This document shows, in pieces, positions 7,805 to 23,699 of a stretch of DNA of 64,000 nt. Position 1 is the first letter of the stretch, and the number at the start of each line of letters is the position of its first letter. The notes under the pieces were generated by a model. It ran no database searches, was not told the origin of the DNA, and saw nothing but the letters and a program-made list of their open reading frames with translations. The translations under genes were made by a program, and so were the position numbers. Where the stretch lies: positions 2,414,001 through 2,478,000 of the forward strand of contig NZ_CP141590.1 in the NCBI RefSeq assembly GCF_035581365.1. The letters are read 5' to 3'. This DNA comes from Tsuneonella sp. CC-YZS046. Lineage in GTDB: Bacteria; Pseudomonadota; Alphaproteobacteria; Sphingomonadales; Sphingomonadaceae.

Positions 7805-8269
7805 TCAGCAATCGGTGTTGGCAGCCTCAAGCGCGGCGACGGCGCGGACGGTCACGTCATGCAGATGTTCCAGCCGGTCGGCGCGGACCAGCCCCTGCAG
7901 CGTATCGTGGAAGGCCGCGCTGTTGCGCCCGCCGACCGCGCGGATCATGGCGGCAAGGGTATGTTCGTCCGGGCTGAGTGCCAGGCAGCAGGGGCGGTGA
8001 ACCATGAAGGATTCCGGCCAGCAGCGCCGCACCGCTTCGGCCAGTTCCAGCACGCTGCGCGCGGCGGTCACACTGCGGAAGCGGGTCGTCAGCTCCAGGA
8101 TCGGGTCGCGCCCCGCCGCCTCGAACAGCGCGCACATGCGCATGGCCATGACCAGCTGCAGCCCCTGCAGGGAGAGAGCCCTCAAATCGGCCGGGCGCGC
8201 CAGGGCCGCGATCGTCGCCGAAAATCTTTCCGATGGGTCGGCGGAGACACGCCGAATGTGATCTGCCAC
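7805..8269 (-). CDS. Conserved hypothetical protein behind Fur-like boxes
   Basis: A 154-residue soluble, mostly helical protein that I do not recognise with confidence. The best start is a GTG with GAGAGGAG about 8 bases upstream; a frame extending 27 codons further crosses the promoter region and is unlikely. Features include an R-M-C-A-L-F segment, an aliphatic helix (S-V-L-E-L-A-E-A-V) and an H-R-P-C-C motif near residue 93. From memory this layout is faintly like the sphingomonad-specific DUF6628 family, which also has a Pro-Cys-Cys motif, but I cannot confirm it. The promoter region carries two inverted repeats resembling alphaproteobacterial Fur sites, one over the -35 and one between the -10 and the start codon, so iron-dependent repression is likely. 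It lies downstream of nadE on the same strand. Confidence 0.7.
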   Translation of the reverse strand: MADHIRRVSADPSERFSATIAALARPADLRALSLQGLQLVMAMRMCALFEAAGRDPILELTTRFRSVTAARSVLELAEAVRRCWPESFMVHRPCCLALSPDEHTLAAMIRAVGGRNSAAFHDTLQGLVRADRLEHLHDVTVRAVAALEAANTDC

Positions 8270-8284
8270 GTGCAGGACTCCTCT

Positions 8285-8303
8285 CTTGCGATTGACTCGC
8301 AAG
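8285..8303. promoter_or_regulatory. Fur-like inverted repeat (proximal)
   Basis: CTTGCGA-TTGAC-TCGCAAG is a perfect 7-5-7 inverted repeat of 19 bp, the length of a Fur box. It lies just downstream of the putative -10 and 15 bp upstream of the GTG start of the 154-residue unknown protein. Assignment to Fur is by resemblance to GCGA/TCGC-armed sites I recall upstream of iron genes. Confidence 0.5.
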
Positions 8304-8305
8304 AG

Positions 8306-8334
8306 GTTTAACGCCAGAAGCGATCCCCCGTCAA
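8306..8334 (-). promoter_or_regulatory. Putative sigma-70 promoter of the unknown iron-box gene
   Basis: On the minus strand a TTGACG -35 (8329-8334) is separated by 17 bp from TTAAAC as a -10 (8306-8311). The -35 overlaps the distal Fur-like box and the proximal box follows the -10, a layout expected for tight repression. Confidence 0.45.
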
Positions 8335-8351
8335 TGCAAATGATTTGCAAT
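8333..8351. promoter_or_regulatory. Fur-like inverted repeat (distal)
   Basis: The core TGCAAAT-G-ATTTGCA (8335-8349) is a perfect 7-1-7 inverted repeat. With flanks it makes a 19-bp near-palindrome, matching the geometry of classical Fur boxes and the TGCAAAT/ATTTGCA arms reported for alphaproteobacterial Fur/Mur sites. Confidence 0.5.
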
Positions 8352-8365
8352 AACCAAAATGCCGG

Positions 8366-10027
8366 TCAGCCGCTCCGGAACTTGTGGGTGATCGGATAGC
8401 GCCGGTCGCGCCCGAAATTGCGCGCACCCAGCTTGACCCCGGGCGGCGCCTGGCGCCGCTTGTATTCCGCGAGGTGGAGCAGGCGCTCGATCCGCACCAC
8501 GGTGTCGCGGTCATGGCCTTCCGCCACCACCTGCTCCACGCTCTTCTCATGCTCGACCAGCCCCAGCAGGATCGCATCCAGCACCGGATAGGGCGGCAGC
8601 GAATCCTCGTCCTTCTGGTCCGGCCGCAGCTCCGCGCTCGGTGGCTTGCGAATGATGTTTTCCGGGATCACCGGCCCTTCCGGCCCCAGCCCGATCTTCG
8701 GCTTGTGGCTGTTGCGCCATTCCGAAACCGCGAAGACAGTCATCTTGTAGGCATCCTTGAGCGGATTGTAGCCGCCCGCCATGTCGCCGTATATGGTGGC
8801 GTAGCCCACGCTCATCTCGCTCTTGTTGCCGGTCGTCATCAGCATCGGGCCGAACTTGTTGGACAGCGCCATCAGCGTGACGCCGCGAATGCGGGACTGG
8901 AGATTCTCCTCGGTGATGTCGACCTGGGTGTCGGCGAAATCATCCTCAAGCATCCGATCGAAGCCTTCCACGGCGGGCTGGATCGGGATGGTCGAATAGC
9001 GGCAGCCCAGCGCCTCGGCGCAGGCCATCGCATCGTCGAGGCTTTCCTGGCTGGTGTAGCGGCTCGGCAGCATCACCGCCCACACCCGCTCCGGCCCCAG
9101 CGCATCGGCGGCGATGGCGGCGCAGATGGCGCTGTCGATCCCGCCCGACATGCCGAGCACGACGCCCGGGAAGCCGTTCTTGTCCACGTAATCGCGCAAG
9201 GCGAGGACCATCGCGCAATAGATGTCCTCGGGATGATCGGCCAGCTTCTCGATCTGCCCACGGTCGCAGTTCCAGCCCCGCGCCGTGCGGGTCCAGTGCG
9301 TGCGCACCTCCCGTTCTTCCCAATCGGCCATCTGGACCGCGAGCTTGCCGTCGCCATTGACGACGAAGCTGCCGCCGTCGAACACCAACTCGTCCTGCCC
9401 GCCGACCCGGTTGAGATAGGCCAGCGGCAGGCCGGTATCCGCGGCGCGGCGCTTCGCCACCCCTTCGATCCGCAGCACGTCCTTCTCGATCTCGTAAGGG
9501 CTGCCGTTGACGCAGATCAGCAGCCCGGCCCCCATATCCGCGAGATGGCGGCAGACATCGGGATGCCAGATATCCTCGCACACCGGCAGGCCGAGCATCG
9601 CGCCGCGAAACAGCACCGGCTCCGGCAGCGGGCCGGGCGAGAACAGGCGCTTCTCGTCGAAAGTGCCGTAATTGGGCAGCTCGTGCTTGAAGCGCACCGC
9701 CGTCACGATCCCGCCATCCAGCAGCGCGACGCCATTGTGCAATGCCCCGTCCCGCACGAACACGCTGCCCACCAGGATCGCCGGGCCGCCGTCGTTGGTG
9801 GCCTGGGCCAGCCGGTCCAGCTCCGCCTGGGCGCGCTGGATCAGCGACGGCTTGAGGATCAGATCCTCCGCCGGATAGCCGATCAGCTGCATTTCCGGAA
9901 ACACCACGAGATCGCTTTCGCGGGCGCGTTTGCGTACTTCCAGGATACGGGCGGCGTTGCCGCCGATATCGCCAACAGTCTGGTTGAGCTGGGCAAGGGT
10001 GATCGAGAGCGCGTCGGTCATGCCCAT
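8366..10027 (-). CDS. nadE: Glutamine-dependent NAD+ synthetase
   Basis: A 553-residue two-domain NAD synthetase. The N-terminal nitrilase-type glutaminase domain (about 1-260) has V-V-F-P-E-M (Glu45 region), the K-H-E-L-P-N-Y lysine and the L-P-V-C-E-D-I-W cysteine as its Glu-Lys-Cys triad. The C-terminal adenylation domain carries the PP-loop L-G-M-S-G-G-I-D-S-A and T-T-G-N-K-S-E-M. It uses glutamine-derived ammonia to convert deamido-NAD to NAD+ in the last step of NAD synthesis. The start is either this ATG or the ATG two codons later (M-T-D-A-L-S); neither has a clear ribosome site. The gene reads towards the unknown iron-box gene, but that gene has its own promoter. Confidence 0.95.
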   Translation of the reverse strand: MGMTDALSITLAQLNQTVGDIGGNAARILEVRKRARESDLVVFPEMQLIGYPAEDLILKPSLIQRAQAELDRLAQATNDGGPAILVGSVFVRDGALHNGVALLDGGIVTAVRFKHELPNYGTFDEKRLFSPGPLPEPVLFRGAMLGLPVCEDIWHPDVCRHLADMGAGLLICVNGSPYEIEKDVLRIEGVAKRRAADTGLPLAYLNRVGGQDELVFDGGSFVVNGDGKLAVQMADWEEREVRTHWTRTARGWNCDRGQIEKLADHPEDIYCAMVLALRDYVDKNGFPGVVLGMSGGIDSAICAAIAADALGPERVWAVMLPSRYTSQESLDDAMACAEALGCRYSTIPIQPAVEGFDRMLEDDFADTQVDITEENLQSRIRGVTLMALSNKFGPMLMTTGNKSEMSVGYATIYGDMAGGYNPLKDAYKMTVFAVSEWRNSHKPKIGLGPEGPVIPENIIRKPPSAELRPDQKDEDSLPPYPVLDAILLGLVEHEKSVEQVVAEGHDRDTVVRIERLLHLAEYKRRQAPPGVKLGARNFGRDRRYPITHKFRSG

Positions 10028-10210
10028 GATCTAGAGAGGGAAACGCCCATGGGCAATGGAGGCAAGCCATTCCCGTTGCAGGGAAGATGCCGGCCACCGG
10101 ACCGGCCACCCCCGCTCCGGCTCCGCCAGCCGCGCAAATGACAGACGCAGGTTATGGTGGCGCGCATGGCCATGCAGCGCCTATAAAATGAATCGCGGTT
10201 TTTCCGACGG

Positions 10211-11677
10211 ATGAAGGACACGGCAGCACAGGTGACGAAGGAAGTGGAGCTGAAGCTGGAGCTTGCCGCCGACGCCGCGGACAGGTTGGAAGCCGCGGGG
10301 TTGTTCCCGGGCCAGCCGGAAATCATTCGCCAGTATGCAATCTATTTCGACACGCCCGGCCATACCCTCTCCGCAGCCGGCCTTTCGCTGCGAATCCGCC
10401 GGAACGGCGACAGCCGGGTCCAGACGATCAAGGTGAAGGGCGGCGCGGCGGCGGGCCTGTTCGTCCGCAGCGAATGGGAGCGCGAGGTCGAGAGCGATGA
10501 TCCGGTCATCGACGAAAGCACGCCGATCCCGGCGCTTATGAACGACAAGGCGGGCGGGATCGGCCCACTGTTCGCGGTGGAGAACGAACGGCATCTCTGG
10601 AACGGCGAAGCGGTGGAAATCTCCCTGGATCGCGGGCGCGTCATCGCCGGGGGGCGGGAGGCGCCGGTCTGTGAAGTGGAGCTGGAGCAGAAAGGCAGCG
10701 ATCCAGCCACGATCTTCGCGCTGGCGCGGCGGATAAACGCCATCGCCCCGGTCCGTCTCGGCATACTGAGCAAGGCGGAACGCGGCTATCGGCTGCTGGG
10801 GCCGGAACTGACCGCGACCAAGGCCGAGCCGGTCAGGCTCGATGCCGACATGGCCACAGGGCGCGCGTTCCAGGAAATCGTCCACGCCTGCCTGCGCCAG
10901 TTCAGGCTGAACGAACCGCTGATCGCGGACCATCAGGATGCGGCGGCGCTGCATCAGGCGCGGGTCGCATTGCGGCGCCTGCGCTCGGCCCTATCCATCC
11001 ATAAGCCGATGGCCGCCGACAAGCGCGCCGGCATATTGAACGGAGAGCTGCGCTGGCTGGCGGCCGAGCTGGGCAAGGCGCGCGACCTCGACGTGCTGAT
11101 CGAGCGCGCCGCTGAAGGCCCGCTCAAGGCCCGCCTGATGGATGAGCGCGCCAAGGCCTATGCAGGCGCGATCGCCGCGATCGCCTCGGATCGGGCGCGC
11201 GCCGTCATGATCGACCTCGTCGAATGGATCTCGACCGGCGCATGGCTGTCGAACGCGAAGGGCCGCGAGCTGCGGGAACTTCCGGTGCGCGAATTCGCTG
11301 TCAGGACGCTCGACCGGCTTCGCAGGAAAGTGAAGAAGGGCGGCCGCGACCTGGAGGAATTGAGCGACGAAGCGCGGCACGAGGTCCGCAAGGCCGCCAA
11401 GAAGCTGCGCTATGCAACCGAATTCTACGCTTCTCTCTACGAGGGCAAGCGCGAACGCCGGCGGCACAAGCGCTTTCTTTCCGCCCTGGAGACGCTGCAG
11501 GACAAGCTCGGCATACTCAACGATCTCACCACCACGCCCGAGCTTTTGCGCAGGCTGGGCCTGATGGACAACCCGGCGGCGCAGGCCCTGCTCGGCGCGG
11601 GCAAGAAATCCCGCCTGCTGTCGGACGCCGCCGAGGCGCATGACGCCCTGCTGGATGCAAAGCGCTTCTGGCAGTGA
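10211..11677 (+). CDS. CYTH and CHAD domain protein (inorganic triphosphatase-like)
   Basis: A 488-residue fusion. The N-terminal CYTH domain (about 8-205) opens with the catalytic E-x-E-x-K signature in K-E-V-E-L-K-L-E-L and continues with Y-F-D-T-P, L-R-I-R-R and the K-V-K-G strand of the triphosphate tunnel. The C-terminal CHAD domain (about 215-480) is helical and rich in His/Arg/Lys (H-Q-A-R-V-A-L-R-R-L-R-S, H-E-V-R-K-A-A-K-K-L-R-Y). CYTH domains hydrolyse tripolyphosphate or similar substrates, and CHAD domains bind polyphosphate granules. The fusion is a known architecture, so a role in polyphosphate handling is a reasonable inference. Cytoplasmic. I see no ppk or ppx neighbour. Confidence 0.9.
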   Translation: MKDTAAQVTKEVELKLELAADAADRLEAAGLFPGQPEIIRQYAIYFDTPGHTLSAAGLSLRIRRNGDSRVQTIKVKGGAAAGLFVRSEWEREVESDDPVIDESTPIPALMNDKAGGIGPLFAVENERHLWNGEAVEISLDRGRVIAGGREAPVCEVELEQKGSDPATIFALARRINAIAPVRLGILSKAERGYRLLGPELTATKAEPVRLDADMATGRAFQEIVHACLRQFRLNEPLIADHQDAAALHQARVALRRLRSALSIHKPMAADKRAGILNGELRWLAAELGKARDLDVLIERAAEGPLKARLMDERAKAYAGAIAAIASDRARAVMIDLVEWISTGAWLSNAKGRELRELPVREFAVRTLDRLRRKVKKGGRDLEELSDEARHEVRKAAKKLRYATEFYASLYEGKRERRRHKRFLSALETLQDKLGILNDLTTTPELLRRLGLMDNPAAQALLGAGKKSRLLSDAAEAHDALLDAKRFWQ

Positions 11678-11764
11678 TCCGGCATCGGGCAGCGCGCTGT
11701 CATTGTGCTTTGACAATAAAAACGCGGCCAGCCAGACAGGCATAAAATCCAAAAGGAGAGAGAG

Positions 11765-12310
11765 ATGTTCGATGGCGCCGGCAAGATCTTCCAGAACGCC
11801 TATATCGTCGACGATATAGATGCGATGATGGACCATTGGGTGAAGCTGGAAGGAGCGGGCCCGTTCTTCCTGCACCGCAATCTTCAACTCGATATCGAAT
11901 ATCGCGGCCAGCCCTCGTCGATCGACATCGATCTGGCGATCGGCCAAGCCGGGCCTGTCCATATCGAGCTGATCCAGGTGCATTGCGACAATCCGACCGT
12001 CTATACCGATACGGTGCCCAAAGGCTCCGGCCCGCGTTTTCATCACAATGGCTATCTCGCCAGGGATTTCGACGCGGCCGTCGCCGCCTATGAAGGGGCG
12101 GGTTACGAGATCGCGATGAAGGGCGTGTTCGGCGACACGCCGTTCGTCTATGTGGACACCTTCGATGCCGTCGGCTGCTTCACCGAATTCCACGAAGATA
12201 CGGCGGAAATCCGCGCCATGTTCAAATATATCGCGGATGCCTCGACCGGGTGGGACGGCTCCCGCCCCATTCGCCCGATGTCCGAATTGCTGCAATGGAT
12301 GAACGACTGA
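11765..12310 (+). CDS. VOC superfamily (glyoxalase-like) protein
   Basis: A 181-residue protein of the vicinal-oxygen-chelate superfamily, resembling the Glyoxalase_4 group that includes methylmalonyl-CoA-epimerase-like proteins. Paired beta-alpha-beta-beta-beta modules are suggested by Q-N-A-Y-I-V-D-D-I-D at residues 10-19, H-I-E-L-I-Q-V near 66-72, H-H-N-G-Y-L-A-R-D-F-D near 93-103, and a terminal F-T-E-F-H-E. His and Glu residues at the strand ends could bind metal. The ATG has AAAGGAGAGAGAG upstream, a strong ribosome site. It stands alone between the CYTH-CHAD gene and ynfA. Enzymatic activity cannot be stated. Confidence 0.85.
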   Translation: MFDGAGKIFQNAYIVDDIDAMMDHWVKLEGAGPFFLHRNLQLDIEYRGQPSSIDIDLAIGQAGPVHIELIQVHCDNPTVYTDTVPKGSGPRFHHNGYLARDFDAAVAAYEGAGYEIAMKGVFGDTPFVYVDTFDAVGCFTEFHEDTAEIRAMFKYIADASTGWDGSRPIRPMSELLQWMND

Positions 12311-12396
12311 CGCCAGTCGCCGGCTTCCGGGCGCGGCCACGGCGAATACAGGGATAGCACCCCGTTCGCGACGCCTGTTGCCTTGCTCGCCCGCCA

Positions 12397-12735
12397 ATGC
12401 AAAACGGGCGTATGACGCTCCTTGCCTATTTCGGGGCCGCGCTTGCGGAAATTGCCGGCTGCTTCGCCTTCTGGGCATGGCTCAGGCTGGGCAAGTCCCC
12501 ATGGTGGCTGGTCCCGGGCGTGGCCTCGCTGTGCCTGTTCGCCTGGCTGCTGACGCTGGTGGACACGGAACAGGCCGGTCGCGCCTATGCGGCCTATGGC
12601 GGAATCTACATCCTTTCAGCCCTGCTGTGGCTGTGGGCGGCAGAGGGGACCAGGCCCGACAAATGGGACACGCTGGGCGTTGCCGTGTGCATCATGGGGG
12701 CAGCCATCATCCTGTGGGGGCCGCGCCCGTCGTGA
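12397..12735 (+). CDS. YnfA family small membrane protein (UPF0060)
   Basis: A 112-residue inner-membrane protein with four predicted transmembrane helices. The signature [14 protein letters not shown] near residues 16-29, the central [11 protein letters not shown] motif and the L-W-x-W-x-x-E-G-x-R-P-D-x-W-D near the end are diagnostic of YnfA. The family is grouped with small multidrug resistance-like transporters, but its substrates are not established. An alternative ATG five codons in (12412, M-T-L-L-A-Y-F-G) fits family N-termini better. It is convergent with rpoC. Confidence 0.88.
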   Translation: MQNGRMTLLAYFGAALAEIAGCFAFWAWLRLGKSPWWLVPGVASLCLFAWLLTLVDTEQAGRAYAAYGGIYILSALLWLWAAEGTRPDKWDTLGVAVCIMGAAIILWGPRPS

Positions 12736-12883
12736 AGTGAAGCCAGGCCGGTGCGGCCAACAAGCTGCCGCCGATCCGTCCCGTTGATCTGGCCCGCCGA
12801 TCCGGCGCCCCGCTCGCCCCGCCGGTCTGAACGGCGGCCCGGCCTGCCGACGGATGCCGCGCCGATACTTTCCCGCACCGACG

Positions 12884-12913
12884 AAAAACCCCGCCGGAAG
12901 CGATCCGGCGGGG
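12884..12913 (-). terminator. Rho-independent terminator of rpoBC
   Basis: Read on the minus strand, a CCCCGCCGG stem pairs with CCGGCGGGG around a 7-nt loop, followed by TTTTT. It lies 39 bp past the rpoC stop and fits the end of the rpoB-rpoC transcript. Confidence 0.85.
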
Positions 12914-12951
12914 CTGTTCATGATCGGGCCTGATCGGCGGAACGAAGGCGC

Positions 12952-17235
<4,284 letters not shown>

Positions 17236-17279
17236 TTTTCAGTCCCTCTGAAGGGTCAAATTCTGGTGGCGAGCGAACA

Positions 17280-17304
17280 AGCCCTGCCCGCGGGAGGCAG
17301 GGCT
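17280..17304 (-). promoter_or_regulatory. Hairpin in the rpoB-rpoC intercistronic gap
   Basis: AGCCCTGC and GCAGGGCT form a perfect 8-bp stem with a 9-nt loop, between the rpoB stop and the rpoC start. No T-run follows, so termination is unlikely. It may be a processing or stability element. Confidence 0.4.
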
Positions 17305-17311
17305 CGTAAGT

Positions 17312-21496
<4,185 letters not shown>

Positions 21497-21730
21497 GGAT
21501 GATTTCGCCTTCTTTATAAGTGATTCGCCGGCGCGGGCGCCGGGCGATGCAGATCATGCCGCGCGGGAGCACGCTTCCACGGAACGCGAAAAGGCCGCAG
21601 GGCACGCAATTCCTCACGGGAACCGCAACCTGCAGCTTGCGTCGCGCCTATGGAAAACCCGCCGCTTCCTTCCGTGGCATGCCCCCGCGCCGGGCCGCCT
21701 TGCTCGAAGCGAACGAGCAATTGGAAGCGG

Positions 21731-21759
21731 CATATAGGATCGCGGCCGGCTCCTGTCAA
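21731..21759 (-). promoter_or_regulatory. Strong sigma-70-type promoter for rpoBC
   Basis: On the minus strand TTGACA (21754-21759, a perfect -35) is followed by a 17-bp spacer and TATATG (21731-21736). Transcription would start near 21724, leaving an untranslated leader of roughly 230 nt before rpoB. Confidence 0.65.
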
Positions 21760-21869
21760 ACCGCTCCGCCGCATGGGAAGCCCGACCGAAAGATTGACTT
21801 TCGGAGGGAATTGGACCAATGGCCCGCCCCGGATGGCAGGATTTCCCGCCATTCATCCGTCCGAGACAG

Positions 21870-22082
21870 TCGGTGAGAGCAATCTGGCTCTCTTAATTTC
21901 CGGCCTAGACGGGGAAAAGAGTTTCACGCGGCGGCCCTTGCGGGCAGCCGTCATCGCGCTATCGGCGCATCTCCTTCCCCTGTTGCGCGGACTCGCCCGT
22001 TCGGAGCCTCGGCTTCGCGCGGACAAAACGTAGCCGGCCCTGCGGGCAGATCGCGCGCATGGCCATAGTGAAGGAGTAAGGC
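21870..22082 (+). ncRNA. Putative L10 autoregulatory leader of rplJ-rplL
   Basis: In bacteria the rplJ mRNA leader usually folds into a kink-turn structure bound by L10(L7/L12)4, which represses its own translation. This stretch is rich in short hairpins (GAGAGC/GCTCTC, GCCC-TTGC-GGGC, CCCTGCGGG) and ends at the GAAGGAG ribosome site of rplJ. The assignment rests on position and hairpin content only; I could not verify the covariance pattern. Confidence 0.3.
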
Positions 22083-22598
22083 ATGGATCGTTCGCAAAAA
22101 GCTGAGTCGGTCGCATCGCTGAACGCAACTTTCAACGAGGTCGGCGTGGTGGTCATCACCCGCAATCTCGGCATGTCGGTGGCCCAGTCCACCGCCCTGC
22201 GCACGAAGATGCGGGAAGCCGGCGCGTCCTACAAGGTTGCGAAGAACCGTCTTGCCAAGCTTGCCCTCAAGGACACCCAGTACGAAGGCCTGCAAGACCT
22301 TCTGACCGGCCCGACGGCGCTGGCCACTTCGGTGGACCCGGTTGCCGCCGCCAAAGCCGCGGTGGACTTCGCCAAGACGAACGACAGGATCGAAATCGTC
22401 GGCGGCGCAATGGGGACGCAGCTTCTCGACGAAGCCGGTGTGAAGGCCCTCGCCTCCATGCCCTCGCTCGACGAGCTGCGCGCAAAGCTCGTGGGTCTTG
22501 TCAATGCGCCGGCCACCAAGGTCGCGCAGCTGGCCAACGCCCCGGCCGCGAAGCTGGCCCGCGTCTTCGGTGCCTATGGCGCCAAGGAAGCGGCATAA
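22083..22598 (+). CDS. rplJ: 50S ribosomal protein L10
   Basis: A 171-residue L10, the base of the ribosomal stalk that anchors L7/L12 dimers. The N-terminal [10 protein letters not shown] and [11 protein letters not shown] are typical of Alphaproteobacteria. [12 protein letters not shown] lies around residues 50-61 and the alanine-rich C-terminal helix that binds L7/L12 ends the protein. The ATG is preceded by GAAGGAG. First gene of a two-gene unit with rplL, 78 bp apart. rplK and rplA are not adjacent, and rpoB lies on the other side in opposite orientation. Confidence 0.97.
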   Translation: MDRSQKAESVASLNATFNEVGVVVITRNLGMSVAQSTALRTKMREAGASYKVAKNRLAKLALKDTQYEGLQDLLTGPTALATSVDPVAAAKAAVDFAKTNDRIEIVGGAMGTQLLDEAGVKALASMPSLDELRAKLVGLVNAPATKVAQLANAPAAKLARVFGAYGAKEAA

Positions 22599-22676
22599 GC
22601 GGTTTTTCCAGCGAATTACCCGGGCGCCGGAATGGTCCGCACGCCCGGTCCAGTCATCTAATTGGAGTGAAACATC

Positions 22677-23057
22677 ATGGCCGATATCGCCAAGCTTGTT
22701 GAAGATCTGTCCCAGCTGACCGTCCTCGAGGCGGCTGAACTCGCCAAGGCCCTGGAAGAGGCATGGGGCGTTTCCGCCGCTGCCGCCGTGGCCGTGGCCG
22801 CCCCCGCCGCAGGCGGTGGCGACGCTGGCGCCGCTGCCGAGGAAAAGACCGAATTCGACGTCATCCTGACGGGCGACGGCGGCAAGAAGATCCAGGTGAT
22901 CAAGGAAGTCCGCGCCATCACCGGCCTGGGCCTGACCGAAGCCAAGACGCTGGTCGAAAGCGCTCCCAAGGCGCTGAAGGAAGGCATCAACAAGGCGGAA
23001 GCCGAAGAGATCAAGAAGAAGATCGAGGAAGCCGGCGGCACCGTCGAGCTGAAGTAA
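22677..23057 (+). CDS. rplL: 50S ribosomal protein L7/L12
   Basis: A 126-residue L7/L12. It has an N-terminal dimerisation region ([16 protein letters not shown]), a flexible Ala/Gly hinge around residues 35-58, and a C-terminal factor-binding domain with K-T-E-F-D-V-I-L, the K-I-x-V-I-K-E-V-R motif and G-L-G-L-T-E-A-K. It recruits translational GTPases to the ribosome. The gene ends the rplJL unit, with a strong terminator 30 bp beyond the stop. Confidence 0.97.
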   Translation: MADIAKLVEDLSQLTVLEAAELAKALEEAWGVSAAAAVAVAAPAAGGGDAGAAAEEKTEFDVILTGDGGKKIQVIKEVRAITGLGLTEAKTLVESAPKALKEGINKAEAEEIKKKIEEAGGTVELK

Positions 23058-23086
23058 TCCCGCTTCTCTCTTCGAGAATACAGGGA

Positions 23087-23117
23087 AAGGGCGGTGCCGC
23101 GAGGCGCCGCCCTTTTT
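23087..23117 (+). terminator. Rho-independent terminator of rplJ-rplL
   Basis: AAGGGCGGTGCC pairs with GGCGCCGCCCTT (one G-T wobble) around a GCGA tetraloop, and TTT extends the run of T residues. It confirms that rplJL transcription stops here and does not continue into another gene. Confidence 0.88.
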
Positions 23118-23699
23118 CCTTGCGCGGCCGTCATACTGTTTCTCGTCATTTCCGCGAAAGCGGGAATCCAGGGCAAGGTTGTAGCTAGATCCCCGTTTGC
23201 ACGGGGATGACGAAAGAGGAGATGGATGCTCCCCGGCCGGTTGACGCAGAACGCCGGAAATGTGCATTTGCATTTCGGCCCGGCGCGGGTCGTATTCCGC
23301 GATAAATGGCCGCGGCCGGGCGTGGAACCAGCGCTCATCCAGTGTGACCTTTCGCTGGAGCGCTTCTCCACCACCACGAATCCTCATCTGTCCGTTCTTC
23401 GTCTGAAGCCGGGATAAGGGCAAAGGCGACGGGCGAAGCTGCGGGATGCTCTGTGCGTCATCCATCAGGATAAGCCAGATTTCAGCCGTGTAGGAAAGGT
23501 GGAACGCCCACTGCGTCATGCCAGCCCTTCGGCTGGCTGGCCAAGCCAGCCGCTCAGGATAAACTGCCCTTTGGGGCAAGCTGGCATCTCAGGCAGTTGG
23601 GTGGTGCGTTGCCCACAGCGATTCCAGCTTTCGCTGGAATGACGAAGGGCTGGGAGGGGCGGCGGGGCAGGCCGGTTGACGCAGGTAGTGGAGTGAAGC
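23118..23699. repeat. Second composite repeat region downstream of rplL
   Basis: No credible gene in about 580 bp. It contains REP-pair copy 3 (23144-23212), the conserved block with the AAATGTGCATTTG hairpin (about 23226-23285), a divergent middle carrying GTGTGACCTTTCGC, and the GATAAGCCAGATTTCA block (about 23450-23505), in the same order as at 1575-2022. After that come a GC-rich stem around 23520-23550 and a half-REP at 23625-23643. A further GCCGGTTGACGCAG fragment occurs near 23672. Confidence 0.8.
23144..23212 (+). repeat. REP-like palindromic pair, copy 3
   Basis: A 69-bp element with CGTCAT and ATGACG termini. The left hairpin is TTCCGCGAAAGCGGGAA (one base changed in one arm) and the right is CCCCGTTTGCACGGGG. 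Confidence 0.85.

Larger units (their letters stand above)
21497..22082. promoter_or_regulatory. Divergent rpoB/rplJ control region
   Basis: This 586-bp gap between rpoB (minus) and rplJ (plus) holds no convincing gene. Read from the rpoB side it contains a long rpoB 5' leader, the strong minus-strand promoter (21731-21759), a 7-5-7 inverted repeat CCGAAAG/CTTTCGG (21786-21804), a plus-strand hairpin GAGAGC/GCTCTC followed by TTAATTT (21875-21899), and G/C-rich hairpins up to the rplJ ribosome site, which probably form the L10 leader. I could not identify a convincing plus-strand promoter for rplJ. Confidence 0.6.

Noticed and set aside
11703-11760. Promoter TTGACA...CATAAAAT before the VOC gene
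   Set aside because: The hexamers are about 25 bp apart, too far for a sigma-70 promoter; no better pairing was found.
21951-23579. Open frame on the minus strand across rplJ, rplL and the repeat region
   Set aside because: It is antisense to two ribosomal protein genes and then translates the REP repeat into the typical S-R-F-R-G-N-D-type peptide, a common false prediction.
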